Origin: Singulisphaera sp. GP187 | GTDB taxonomy: Bacteria > Planctomycetota > Planctomycetia > Isosphaerales > Isosphaeraceae | Direction: 5' to 3' | NCBI RefSeq assembly: GCF_900129635.1 | Contig: NZ_FSRB01000001.1 | Span: forward strand, 5,917,501 to 5,981,500 | Length of the DNA stretch: 64,000 nucleotides | Part shown: positions 16,913 to 26,179 of the stretch, piece by piece | Layout: each line of letters starts with the position of its first letter | Position numbering within the stretch: the first letter of the stretch is position 1 | Translations under genes and position numbers: made by a program | Notes under the pieces: generated by a model | Seen by the model: only the letters and a program-made list of their open reading frames with translations | Databases searched by the model: none | What the model was told of the DNA's origin: nothing

Positions 16913-18499
16913 CTAATTGTGAACAGCTATATGTTTATTGTGTTTGTTGGGCGAGGGGATGTCGATGAGCTCGATCACGGTCTGCCGGGAACGGAGTATC
17001 GCTCGCTCCCGGGGGCCGAAACCCTCGTATTGATAGGGGAGGAATCCCGCGGGGTGGGGGATTCGAAGGACTGTGACTCCCCGGGGGCGGCGCTGGAGGC
17101 CGTTGATGGGGTAAAGGAACTGGGCATTCAAGAGGAGATAGTTCGCCTTATGGCCGATTTTTTCGGCGAAATCGGGTCCTCCAGGCGTGGTTTCGCGTTT
17201 TCCCACCGGCCGGCCCGAGTGATCCGGGACCTCCTGGTCCAGGCGGAGCCCGACGAACGTCAGTCCGCGGGCGACGGGGCCGTACGTCGCCTCGACCTGG
17301 CGCCGTACGTCGACGGGGAATCGCAGCGCAAGAGGTTGCCCGAAATTGAACGCGGCCTGTGCCAACAACGCCGCGGTGCCGAGGACCGCTGCCAGGCCGA
17401 GCGGCCGGCCATCGAGCACGCGGGTTGTGGCGCACGCGGTCGCCAGGCAGAGGAATGGCACGACTTGCCGGGCGAGCCGGCCATAGACAACCATTTTTCC
17501 CACCCCGGTCGAGGCGGCCGTGAGTGCAAGGTAGATCGAGACGGCCGCCCCGAGCCATAGCAGGCCCCGTGCGCGAGCTGATGCATCGCGGCAGGTGCGC
17601 CCGGCGGGCAGGAGGATCGCCGGAGTACCGACGACCCAGGCCAGCAGGAGGCCGTGTTCCGCGTGCCACAAATAGGCCCAGGGGAGGGACCAGCCTTCCC
17701 TGAAGTCCCCCTGAATCACCGTGCCGGAGAGGCTGAAAAGGCGAGCCAGGAAGTCGGCCCCTCGGGCGACGGCCATGAGAATCAAGAGCGCGGTCGGCGC
17801 GACGAAACCGAGCCCGGCGGCCAGCCCGCGCCGCACGACGGCCGGTTTGGACGGTAAGCCGCGGAGCACATGGATCGTCATCACCACCACCGCGATGAGC
17901 CAGTAGCCATAGTAGGTCAGGAAGGCCAATCCGGCCACCGCTCCTGCCAGAGCCGATCGTATCAGGCCGGGGCGGTCGGTCAAACCGATCCAGAGGGCCA
18001 GGAGGGCGAGGGCCATCGCGATGTCGTAGGGCACGAGATGACGCGCGTAGTAGAACATGGAATTGGAACAAGACATGATCAGGGCCGCAGTCAAACCCTC
18101 GCGACGGTCGCCGCCGGCCCGCCGGGCGATGGCGTAGGTCAACCCGATACAAGCGACCGAGGCCAGCGACAGGATGAGGGCAGAGACCGACAACCACTCG
18201 CGAATGATGCCCCACCGGATCGACTGCCCAGAGAGGCGGACCACGGTGCACTGGACCGCGGCGGGGACGCAGCAGATCACCGGGTAAAAGCAGTGCGCGA
18301 CGGAGTTGACAACAACGTCGGCCGCCCGTCCCAACTCGACCCTCGCCAGGTGGCCGAGAACGTTCCAGCACAGGAAGTACCGTGTCTCGTCTGGGAAGTA
18401 GCATTGGCCGCCCTGCAGCACCAGGACGATTCGAGGGCACCACGCAAGCAGCAGTAAGATCAGGATGACGCTGCGCCAGCGTAACTTATCTGCCATCAT
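16913..18499 (-). CDS. Polytopic membrane glycosyltransferase (GT39/ArnT-like)
   Basis: 528 residues with about ten hydrophobic helices. The first periplasmic loop has FPDETRYF, where the acidic pair after TM1 matches the catalytic Asp/Glu of the GT-C family (dolichyl-phosphate-mannose or ArnT-type transferases). After the helical core (to about residue 400) the C-terminal ~130 residues are soluble, with YGPVARGLTFVGLRL and ANYLLLNAQFLYPI, as in GT39/GT83 proteins. It would move a sugar from a polyprenyl phosphate onto an acceptor outside the cytoplasmic membrane. GGAG precedes the tandem ATG starts. No partner genes adjacent. Confidence 0.8.
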   Translation of the reverse strand: MMADKLRWRSVILILLLLAWCPRIVLVLQGGQCYFPDETRYFLCWNVLGHLARVELGRAADVVVNSVAHCFYPVICCVPAAVQCTVVRLSGQSIRWGIIREWLSVSALILSLASVACIGLTYAIARRAGGDRREGLTAALIMSCSNSMFYYARHLVPYDIAMALALLALWIGLTDRPGLIRSALAGAVAGLAFLTYYGYWLIAVVVMTIHVLRGLPSKPAVVRRGLAAGLGFVAPTALLILMAVARGADFLARLFSLSGTVIQGDFREGWSLPWAYLWHAEHGLLLAWVVGTPAILLPAGRTCRDASARARGLLWLGAAVSIYLALTAASTGVGKMVVYGRLARQVVPFLCLATACATTRVLDGRPLGLAAVLGTAALLAQAAFNFGQPLALRFPVDVRRQVEATYGPVARGLTFVGLRLDQEVPDHSGRPVGKRETTPGGPDFAEKIGHKANYLLLNAQFLYPINGLQRRPRGVTVLRIPHPAGFLPYQYEGFGPRERAILRSRQTVIELIDIPSPNKHNKHIAVHN

Positions 18500-19918
18500 G
18501 GATCTCCTCTCGCTGCCAACCGAGCAATCACCCCTCGATTGCCCCGATCTCGCTCAAGAACGGTCCTTGGACGAAATCGGGTTCATCGTCGGGTCGGTCA
18601 TGCGAGGGGCCCGAAACCCACCGTCAGATGAGGATCGGCCCGCCGATCGATCCCACGACCATAATCCTCCGCGCCAGAATCGAAGCGAACTGCCCGGCGG
18701 ATCCGCGAGGTCGGGGAATCAGTTCCTCCGACTTCGCGCATCAGGGTGACTGGCGGACCCAATGGCCGCGAAGTTCCCTGGAGCCATGTGGGGCTCCGTC
18801 CCCTCGGCCGAGCGGCGGATTGCACGCGACGTTTGGAACGGGAAAACGGTGCACGCTGGCTGGGGAGTTGTGATGCGAGCATCGTGGTATGCCTTCGTCA
18901 TCTCAAGTAAGAAAGCTTTTTTTGGGGAGGGCAAGGAACTCCCGGATTGAGCAACCGCCGAAGGGAACCCTCCCGGTGATCGCGTGGCTGTTACCGGTCG
19001 CTGGAGTTGAAGTGCATTTAATGAATTTAAAAATAAGCTGTTAACAAATCAATGCAGGTTTCAGAATAATGTGATATTAAAATTGTCTGCAAAAGAAAAA
19101 TATAGCGAATTTATGTCGTTTTTGGTGTCTTGAATAGCGATCGCTGAGCCACCGACTTTGATGGAGCCGTCTCGGGGGGCCACGGGGTGGAGAGGTCTCT
19201 GTTGAGCGTCTGGTGCCCTGCCTTGGCTGTGCCGAGGTTCGCTGGGCGCCATCCACGGCGTTGCGAAGTTTGGTGCTCGCCTGCTACGGGAATGCCTGAT
19301 CAGTCTGGCTTTGCTTGCGCCCTGTGTTTTCCGCGGTTACCCGACTTGGTTCGCTTCGTTACTGCGGCCTTCGGAGCGATTGCAGAACGCCGTGCGTGTG
19401 TGCGTGCGATGCTTCCGCTCGGTACATGGACGCTTGATGGGTGATCGAGAAATCGATCATGCCGCCGAGGATGATCGGCGGCTGGTAGACGCTCGTGGTG
19501 ATCGAGTCATCCACCACGCCGGAGAGGAAGGTCGACCCGTTCGCAACTTCCGCGCTGTCGGAACGGGTCGAGTAGGTGTCGGTCAAAGGGGGGGACGACG
19601 AGAGTCTATAGCACGATTACCGGGTTTTTCGCCGGGTCACCCGGATCCATCCACCTGGTGCCCTTGCTCCAGTGTCTTCGTGGAGACTGTCACCACCTTA
19701 CCGGGTTTATTGCCCGGATCCACAATCAAGAAACATTTATATTGTGGCGATTTGTTGCAATAGACGTGTTTGATTTTTGTTAATGTTCGTTTCGTGGAAT
19801 TGCATTAATTGATTTGTGTGATGGCAATGCACGGCAAAGGCTTGCGGCTTGCGCGGTAGCACAAGGCCTCGGCCGATCGGGCGGAGGACTCTCTGCTTGA
19901 TGTGCGCCTCCGGGGGAA
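18500..19918. other. 1.4-kb gene-poor spacer with AT-rich island and possible gene remnants
   Basis: No intact gene. At 19010-19120 the sequence becomes strongly AT-rich, unlike the rest of the window. On the minus strand, a piece reading YSTRSDSAEVANGSTFLSG and SVYQPPIILGGMIDF (about 19450-19580) and two similar Pro/Gly-rich pieces (VDPGNKPGKVV and MDPGDPAKNPVIVL, 19600-19735) look like decayed coding sequence in different frames. Their parent gene is not recognised. Confidence 0.45.
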
Positions 19919-22672
19919 TTACCCATGTTCGGCCCCCACGCCCTTGTTGTGCATCCCTTCTTCCAGCCCGGCGGCGGTGACGCGCAGGCCCGCCTCCCAC
20001 ACCATGGTCGAGTGGTTACCTGGGACCGGGACGACCCCAATCCCGGTGCCGACCAGGGGGACGAGGCCGTTGAACGGGTCATCGCAACTGAACCCGGCGT
20101 GCCCAGGTGGCGCCTCCAACGGCCGGAAGAGCGTCACCCGGCCCGGGAAGGGCCGAGGTATTGACGTATAACGGGCGACGGACTCCTTGATAAGTCCCAG
20201 CCGAATCTCATCTTCGGTCGGGGGGACCGCCGGCTCGGCGGGGACGGCCGGCTCGGCGGGGATGGTCGGGGTCGGACGGGGGGCGAGCCGTCCCCACATC
20301 TTTCCGGCGGACTCGGCGAAGCGTTCGACGGCCGGGTAACCCGCGAGTCGCGCGGGGCGGCCCCATCGCCGCTCCCGACGGGCGAGCTTCTTCGGGTAGT
20401 GCGGGCTCAACGGGTCCAGCAGGGCCACCAGACCGACCGGTTTGCCCAGCTTGTGGAGTTGTCGAGCCATCTCCAAGGCCAGGAACGCCCCGAAGGAATG
20501 GCCGCCGAGGTGGTAGGGGCCGTCGGGGAAGTCTGCGCCCAGATCGGAGACGAACCGCGCCGCCAACTGCTCGATGAGGTGGTCGGTTGAGATCCCCGAG
20601 TCGTAGCCCTCGCCCACGAAGGTGTACACCGGCCGGTTCGGGTCGAGCAACTCCGCCAACCGGTGCAGGTAAAGGACGCCGCGGCCGTCCAGGACGGACG
20701 CCCCCCCCGCCAGGAAGAAGAAGGGTGGGGCCGTTCCGCCGGCCCGGATCGCCACGAGCGAAGACCCCGCCGGCCTCAGGCCGCTCCCCAGAGCGCGGAT
20801 GACGGCCGCCAGGTCGCCGACGGTCGGCGCGCGGAGCAGCGCCAGGGGTGGCAGTCGCAGCCTGAATGCGTGCTCCACTCGGGCGATCAGCCGAAGCCCC
20901 GTCAGAGAAGTGCCCCCCAGTTGGAAGAAGTCGTCAGTGGCCCCGACCGGCGCCACCCCGAGGACCTCGCTCCAGACCGTCGCCAGTCGCGCCTCGACCT
21001 CGTCGCGCGGGGCGACATAGGCGGTCCCCCCGCGGCGTGCCGCGGGGTCGGGCTCTGGAAGTGCGCGGCGGTTGACCTTGCCGCTGGGGGTCAACGGCAG
21101 GGCGTTCAGGGGCACGAACGCCGAGGGGACCATGAACCCCGGCAGGCAAGCCGCCAGGTGGGCGCGAAGGTCGGACTCGCAGGGCTCCGGGGAGCCTGGG
21201 GTGGACGTCACATAGGCGGCCAACCACTTGCCCCCCGGCCCGTCCTCCCGCGCCACGACCGCCGCTCCCGCCACGCCCGGGCAACTTCGCAACGCCGCTT
21301 CAACCGCGCCGAGCTCGACCCGAAAGCCGCGCACCTTGACTTGGTCGTCGGTTCGGCCGAGGAACTCGAGCAGGCCGTCGGGCCGCCACCGGGCGAGGTC
21401 GCCGGTGCGATAGAGCCGCGACCCGGGCGACGCCGCGAACGGGTCGGGGACGAACGCCGCGGCCGTGAGCTCCGGGCGGTTTAAGTAGCCTCGGGCAACC
21501 CCGTCGCCGCCGACGTACAGCTCGCCCGTCGCGCCGACCGGGACCGGCCGCATTGCCCCGTCGAGCAGGTGGACTCGGGTGTTGCCGATGGGTCGGCCGA
21601 TCGGGACGGAGTCCGTCCCGTGACCGAGCGTGCGGGAGATCGGGTAGCAGCAAGTGAACGTTGTCCCCTCGGTCGGGCCGTAGCCGTTGACCAGCCTGGT
21701 CGTGAGGAGCCAGTCGAGCCCCCGCCGCACGTGGGCCACCGACAGGGCCTCCCCGCCGATCAGGAGCTGGTCGAGGCAGGCGAGTGCCTCGGGCGCTTCG
21801 TCGATCACGACGTTGTATAAGGCCGCGGTAAGCCAGAGGGTGTTCACCCGTCCCTCGCGGAGGATGCGCCCGAGCTCACGAGCGGACGGCAAGGCGTCGG
21901 GCGCGATCACGCACCGTCCCCCGTGGAGCAACGGCCCCCAGACCTCGAAGGTCGACGCGTCGAACGCCGGTGGGGCCATGTGGAGAACGGTCGAGTCGGG
22001 GCCGAGCTGGACGTAGTCGACGCCGAACAGCAGGCGGACCACGCCCCGGTGGGTGACCATGACCCCCTTGGGACGGCCGGTCGAGCCCGACGTGTACATG
22101 ACGCAGGCGAGGCCCTCGGCTGAGCCACGTTGGGGGACTTGGTCCAGTCTGGATGGGGAGGCCGACGGCCAATCGGAGTCCAGGCAGACCGTGGTCGCCG
22201 CATGCGGCGGGAGGAGGGGCCGGAGCGCGGTCCGGGTCAGCAGCACGGGGGCCCGAGTGTCCTCTAGCTGGAACGCCAGTTGCTCCGGGGGGTGCGACGG
22301 GTCGAGTGGGACGTAGGCGCCGCCCGCCTTCAAGACGCCCAGGGCTGCGACGACCGACTCGAGGGACCGCTCCAGGAGGATTCCGACCAGGACCTCGGGC
22401 CCAACGCCCAGGTCGACGAGTTGGCGGGCCAGCCGGTTGGACCGGCGGGCCAGCTCACCGTAGGTCAACTCGTGGGACCCGAGCACGACGGCGACGGACT
22501 CCGGGGTCTCGCGAGCCCAGTCCTCGAAAAGTTCGTGGATGCAGGTGTCACGGGGATAGTCAGTCGCCGTGGCGTTCCACTCTGCCGCTGGCCATTGGAT
22601 CTCGACCTCCATCATCGGGGACCGCTCGCACAGTGCGGACCGGTTCATGTCCTCGGCCGGCATGATGCGCAT
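19919..22672 (-). CDS. Single-module nonribosomal peptide synthetase, A-PCP-TE
   Basis: 917-residue enzyme that activates one amino acid, holds it as a thioester and releases it. GGAGG sits 8 nt before the start. Adenylation core motifs: YTSGSTGRPKG (193-203), FDAST (237-241), NGYGPTEGT (329-337), YRTGDLARW (421-429), GRTDDQVKVRGFR (439-451) and Lys532 in LTPSGKVNRRAL. The carrier domain has the phosphopantetheine Ser589 in LGGTSL. The thioesterase has GGHSFG (Ser726), Asp753 and His887. By eye the specificity code is about D-A-F-L-L-G-G-T-F-K, close to known valine codes (DAFWIGGTFK), so a small aliphatic substrate is suggested. There is no condensation domain, although the N-terminal WNATATDYP resembles the linker after one. 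No phosphopantetheinyl transferase nearby. Confidence 0.92.
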   Translation of the reverse strand: MRIMPAEDMNRSALCERSPMMEVEIQWPAAEWNATATDYPRDTCIHELFEDWARETPESVAVVLGSHELTYGELARRSNRLARQLVDLGVGPEVLVGILLERSLESVVAALGVLKAGGAYVPLDPSHPPEQLAFQLEDTRAPVLLTRTALRPLLPPHAATTVCLDSDWPSASPSRLDQVPQRGSAEGLACVMYTSGSTGRPKGVMVTHRGVVRLLFGVDYVQLGPDSTVLHMAPPAFDASTFEVWGPLLHGGRCVIAPDALPSARELGRILREGRVNTLWLTAALYNVVIDEAPEALACLDQLLIGGEALSVAHVRRGLDWLLTTRLVNGYGPTEGTTFTCCYPISRTLGHGTDSVPIGRPIGNTRVHLLDGAMRPVPVGATGELYVGGDGVARGYLNRPELTAAAFVPDPFAASPGSRLYRTGDLARWRPDGLLEFLGRTDDQVKVRGFRVELGAVEAALRSCPGVAGAAVVAREDGPGGKWLAAYVTSTPGSPEPCESDLRAHLAACLPGFMVPSAFVPLNALPLTPSGKVNRRALPEPDPAARRGGTAYVAPRDEVEARLATVWSEVLGVAPVGATDDFFQLGGTSLTGLRLIARVEHAFRLRLPPLALLRAPTVGDLAAVIRALGSGLRPAGSSLVAIRAGGTAPPFFFLAGGASVLDGRGVLYLHRLAELLDPNRPVYTFVGEGYDSGISTDHLIEQLAARFVSDLGADFPDGPYHLGGHSFGAFLALEMARQLHKLGKPVGLVALLDPLSPHYPKKLARRERRWGRPARLAGYPAVERFAESAGKMWGRLAPRPTPTIPAEPAVPAEPAVPPTEDEIRLGLIKESVARYTSIPRPFPGRVTLFRPLEAPPGHAGFSCDDPFNGLVPLVGTGIGVVPVPGNHSTMVWEAGLRVTAAGLEEGMHNKGVGAEHG

Positions 22673-23254
22673 GCAAAAAGCCTCCGGCTCGCCCCGGGCT
22701 CCCCTCGGTCCGCCGCCGCTCCCCGCGTCGGCTCAGGCGGACGCCCCTCGGGGCCGGCTCACCCGCCGGTCGGTTCTAGACCGGGTGCGGTGAGCCTCGT
22801 GCGGAGCCTAAGCCGTGGCCACGTCCCCTCAACGCAGCCGTCAACGGCGACGGCGGCGACGCGTCGGAGGCATGTGGCTACGTCCAAGGGCGGTGATTGC
22901 GCGGCGAGCATAGATCGGCCGATCGGCCGCGACAACCCCATTTTCGGCCAATTGGCCGATAATCGCGTCTCCCCGGGTTGCCGACCCACCGGGTTCGCGG
23001 CACCGGCCTGCCACCTCGCTCATGCCGATCGGTGACCAAGATTGGGACGGGCCGAATTTTCCCGGCCCGCTTCGAGCCTGGCTGGCGCTGATACTGGTCG
23101 TGGGAGCGGTGGTGTGGCCGGGGCCGATGGGGCGGAGGCTTTTCGAGAGTTCGCCCCGCTCGCCGGTTGTCGGAGATGAAGCGCGTTCCCTCAGAGGCCC
23201 CGATTCAAGTGTCGTCGTGGGCCTCGTTCCTTGGGGGGTCGGAGATCGCGGGGT
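22673..23254. other. Divergent spacer between NRPS and HTH regulator genes
   Basis: No convincing gene; a short plus-strand frame at 23022-23258 (78 codons, one hydrophobic segment) overlaps the regulator and has no clear ribosome site. The notable content is the pair of palindromes listed separately. Confidence 0.5.
22916..22958. promoter_or_regulatory. Twin palindromic operator candidates between NRPS and HTH genes
   Basis: Two perfect 14-bp palindromes with identical arms and different centres: CGGCC-GATC-GGCCG at 22916-22929 and CGGCC-AATT-GGCCG at 22945-22958. Their centres are 29 bp apart, roughly three helical turns, which suits cooperative dimers. They lie about 245 bp upstream of the NRPS start and about 300 bp upstream of the HTH gene. 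GC-rich palindromes arise by chance in such genomes, so binding is inference. Confidence 0.5.
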
Positions 23255-23560
23255 ATGACCACGAGTGACGAGGGGGCGGAGCGTTCGCGGTCACCTATCA
23301 GCGATCGGCTACGTGAGATCATTGCAACCCGGGAACTGACGGCCTCTCAGTTGGCCAGGGCGGCTGGGGTTGACCCGGGGATGGTCCGGCGGTTCCTGCT
23401 CGGGGACCGGGGCCTGAGCCTGGCGACGGCGGACAAACTCGCCGCCGCGCTGGGCCTCATCATCGTCGAGTCAGAGTCAAGCGCTGACGAGGCAGTGGAC
23501 GGTCTTGCCAACACTCGCGCTCTCCCGGACCGTCGGTCGGGACACCAGCGGCCGAAATGA
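23255..23560 (+). CDS. HTH XRE-family DNA-binding protein
   Basis: 101 residues. The helix-turn-helix spans about residues 12-65: ISDRLREIIATRELTASQLARAAGVDPGMVRRFL followed by LSLATADKLAAALGL, the standard XRE/Cro pattern. The ATG at 23255 was chosen because the longer frame adds only an unlikely MGGRRSRG leader. There is no ligand-binding domain, and the C-terminus is polar and short. It is divergent from the NRPS gene across a region with two palindromes, so it is a reasonable candidate regulator of that gene. It could equally be the antitoxin-like half of a lost pair; no toxin gene is adjacent. Confidence 0.82.
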   Translation: MTTSDEGAERSRSPISDRLREIIATRELTASQLARAAGVDPGMVRRFLLGDRGLSLATADKLAAALGLIIVESESSADEAVDGLANTRALPDRRSGHQRPK

Positions 23561-23773
23561 GCGCGATCCGTTGGACTGGGAATCACGACCGACGATCCCC
23601 TTCGACCTTCTGGCCGATCGAACTGGGGCGGTATCCAAGCGCGGTCGGCACGCCCGTGGTTCTGGGGCGGACGCTTTTCTCGGGTTCAAGCCGATTCGAT
23701 CGGCATGGTCCCCACTGGCGACTTTTTCGGAGCCGCCATTGGGGGGTCCTCCGTTCCGCTCTCCCGCGGTTCG

Positions 23774-24349
23774 TCACCGCACATCAGGGGAGGCTTGGCT
23801 CACCGGGGCGGCCGGGGATGGCTCCTGGGCAGCGCCCTGGGATCGGACTTGGGCGTGCTTTTGGCCGCCGTTGTGGGATTGTTTTTGACCGCTGATCTGG
23901 GTCGGCACTTGGCGGCCGATCTTGATCTCCTTGGGCTTGGCCTCTTCGGCCTTGGGCAGGACCAGCGTCAGCACGCCGTTCTCGAAGCTGGCCTGAGCCT
24001 TGTCGGGGCTGATCATGGTCGGCAAAGTGACCGTCCGTTGGAACTGGCCGCAACGTCGTTCGCGCAGGTGCCAGTGCGTGTCCTTTCTTTCTTGCTCCGC
24101 CTTGATCTCGCCACGGATGGTCATATCGTGGCCGTGGGCCGTGATGTGAACATCTTCAGGTTGCGCGCCTGGCATCGACATCTTAAGGATAAACTCATTC
24201 TCGTCTTCGGTGATATCCAGGGGGAGCGTCACCGAGGAGCCTTCTGCCGTCAACCCAAGGGGACGGACAAAGCTCTCCTGAAACAGCGAGTTCATCGCGT
24301 CGCGAAGGCTCACCATCTCGCGGAGGGGCTCGTAAGCTTGAATGGCCAT
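23774..24349 (-). CDS. Small heat-shock protein, Hsp20/alpha-crystallin family
   Basis: 191-residue ATP-independent holdase chaperone. A short N-terminal arm (PLREMVSLRDAMNSLFQESF) is followed by the alpha-crystallin domain, about residues 43-140: LPLDITEDENEFILKMSMPG at the start and the signature FENGVLTLVLPKAEE at the end. The C-terminal extension is unusually long, about 50 residues, rich in Gln, Ser and Ala, and carries an IGRQVP segment where the I-x-I/V motif normally sits. AAAGGAG lies upstream of the start. Heat or stress induction is likely, but no CIRCE element was seen. Confidence 0.93.
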   Translation of the reverse strand: MAIQAYEPLREMVSLRDAMNSLFQESFVRPLGLTAEGSSVTLPLDITEDENEFILKMSMPGAQPEDVHITAHGHDMTIRGEIKAEQERKDTHWHLRERRCGQFQRTVTLPTMISPDKAQASFENGVLTLVLPKAEEAKPKEIKIGRQVPTQISGQKQSHNGGQKHAQVRSQGAAQEPSPAAPVSQASPDVR

Positions 24350-25001
24350 GGCTGCTTCGCTCCTTTCTTGCTCGGGAATCAGTCTCCTGGAATTGGGGTG
24401 TGGTGAAGAGGGTTGACTCCTTGGTCAAGCCCTCGTCACGAATCGTTGACTCACGCAGTCTCCTCGAATGTCGCCGGCCGGAAGTCGGTCGGCGACCGTT
24501 CGTCACTGGGTTGAGGGGCTGGCTTGCTCAAGTGTCCCTCGTCCACTCATCACCCAGCTATCTTTCTTACCTATTCAAGCGGCGTGCCCATTCGCTCGCC
24601 GGACCGCGTTTTATGAAGGACCAGCGTGCCAACACCCGTGCATAAAAGAACTTATGCCTTGGCGGTCCGGACCCGGGGGCGAGTCTCCGGGGGGGAGGAC
24701 AAGGAAGAACCGAGACAGAATGTTCGTCCTCCAGGGAGGACTGACAGATTGTCGCCGTGCGGAGGAGGCGACCTGGGACGGAGGGAACGACTCGGAATTC
24801 GAGTGACCGGCGCGGTACGGTCCGATTGAGGCTTCAGCCGTACCGTTTCATGGACGTTTGGGGCGTGGCTCGCCGCCGCGGGGGCGACCGTCAGTCGCCA
24901 GCCAGAGCCGCGAGCCTCCTGGAGCTTCTCCGGATTCGAGGCGACTCGACGCCTCCCCGAGGCCCCGGGAGGCGACGCGGGCGCGGGGCCTCGGGACGCG
25001 A
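24350..25001. other. Intergenic region, no gene
   Basis: Carries the hsp20 promoter region at its left side. Around 24816-24850 is an 8-bp stem CGGTACGG/CCGTACCG with a 17-nt loop. Open frames here are composition shadows. Confidence 0.45.
24957..24994 (-). terminator. Hairpin downstream of the DUF1559 gene
   Basis: 10-bp perfect stem (CCGAGGCCCC at 24957-24966, GGGGCCTCGG at 24985-24994), starting 7 nt after the stop at 25002 on the minus strand. No T-run follows. Confidence 0.5.
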
Positions 25002-25991
25002 TCAATAGGCGTCGGAGCTGATCACCTCGCCTCCCTGGCTTGTGCTCAAGGCCCGCCAGGTGTTCAGGTAGATGGAATTTTTGATGAATTTCACGCTGCC
25101 GTCGCAGAACACGGTGTTCACTCCACCAGGGTGTCGGCTCCGCGCGGCGTAGGTGGGGCCTTGGGTGGCGGTGGCGTTCATGCAAGGCGGATTCGGTGGG
25201 GTGACGACCGGGAAGATCGAAGTGCAATACCCCTGGGTCACGTCGGGCAGCAAACTGTTCGGGACCAGCCACGTTGTGAACTCGGCGGCATCGCCCCACC
25301 AGGTGTAACCGCGGAACGAGCCATCTTGGCTCTGGATGGTCTCAGAGGCCATGAGTGTGTTACTCGTGCCGTCGGTGAGCGATGAGAGGCTATAGGTCCG
25401 TTGGCGGGACGGATAAAACGAGGGGTCGCTGTCGGAGAACGGAGCGCCCAGCCAACCCCCGGTCGCGTAATAGGGCGTGGCGTAGGTGGCGCCGCTCGAG
25501 CTTGTCTGCAATTCCTGGAAGAATCCGGCGTTTCCGAAGTTCGCGACGTAGTTATGCTCGGTGATGTTGCCGATCTTGGTCGGAGTGTCACTGGGGCAGG
25601 TGAAAGTGTTGAACCGCGAGCCGGTACACGTGGTGTTGCAGATCCCGCCGTAACGTAGGTTGCCGTCGGGATTCTTCGATTTATCCGGCAAGAGGTAACT
25701 CCCCATCTGATTGTAGGAGTTGAAGAGTGGACTCGCTTCCATGAAGGGCAGGATGAACATCTGCCAGGTGCCGCAGACCGAGGACCGGGTGCCTGGCGGC
25801 AGGGTCCCGACCACGTCGTGGTAGTTGTGCATGGCGATCCCGATCTGCTTCAGGTTGTTGATGCACTGGGCCCGTCGCGCAGCCTCGCGGGCCGCCTGAA
25901 CCGCTGGCAGGAGCAAGGCGATCAAGACCGCGATGATGGCGATGACGACCAGGAGCTCGATGAGGGTGAACCCACTTCGTGGACGTGCCAT
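25002..25991 (-). CDS. DUF1559 family protein with type IV pilin-like N-terminus
   Basis: 329 residues. The N-terminus has the prepilin cleavage/methylation motif GFTLIELLVVIAIIAVLIALLLP, then the planctomycete signature VQAAREAARRAQCINNLKQIG. The DUF1559 body follows, with TFTCPSDT and SSLTDGTSNTLMASE, and ends with the family's C-terminal H-x9-DG-type motif (SRHPGGVNTVFCDGSVKFI). These pseudopilin-like proteins occur in tens to hundreds of copies per planctomycete genome. They are thought to be envelope-associated, but their function is unknown. A small lipoprotein gene lies 188 bp upstream on the same strand, a common pairing. Confidence 0.95.
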   Translation of the reverse strand: MARPRSGFTLIELLVVIAIIAVLIALLLPAVQAAREAARRAQCINNLKQIGIAMHNYHDVVGTLPPGTRSSVCGTWQMFILPFMEASPLFNSYNQMGSYLLPDKSKNPDGNLRYGGICNTTCTGSRFNTFTCPSDTPTKIGNITEHNYVANFGNAGFFQELQTSSSGATYATPYYATGGWLGAPFSDSDPSFYPSRQRTYSLSSLTDGTSNTLMASETIQSQDGSFRGYTWWGDAAEFTTWLVPNSLLPDVTQGYCTSIFPVVTPPNPPCMNATATQGPTYAARSRHPGGVNTVFCDGSVKFIKNSIYLNTWRALSTSQGGEVISSDAY

Positions 25992-26179
25992 GGTGAAACT
26001 CCCTCCTTCGGAGATAGGCCGAAGCCGAATGACGAGGAATCAAGACGGAAATGTCGAGACGAAACCCTCGGGTGGACGGCGATCGGCTCGCCTGAGAAGG
26101 CGGACCGATGAGATGGTGGATCGATTGCGGAGAGGAGATGGCGTGGTGGTGCGGGACGATCCCCCGCACGGCGATCACG

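Noticed and set aside
19311..19763. 150-codon plus-strand frame in the AT-rich spacer
   Set aside because: Composition changes along its length, no ribosome site, and better protein-like fragments lie on the opposite strand.
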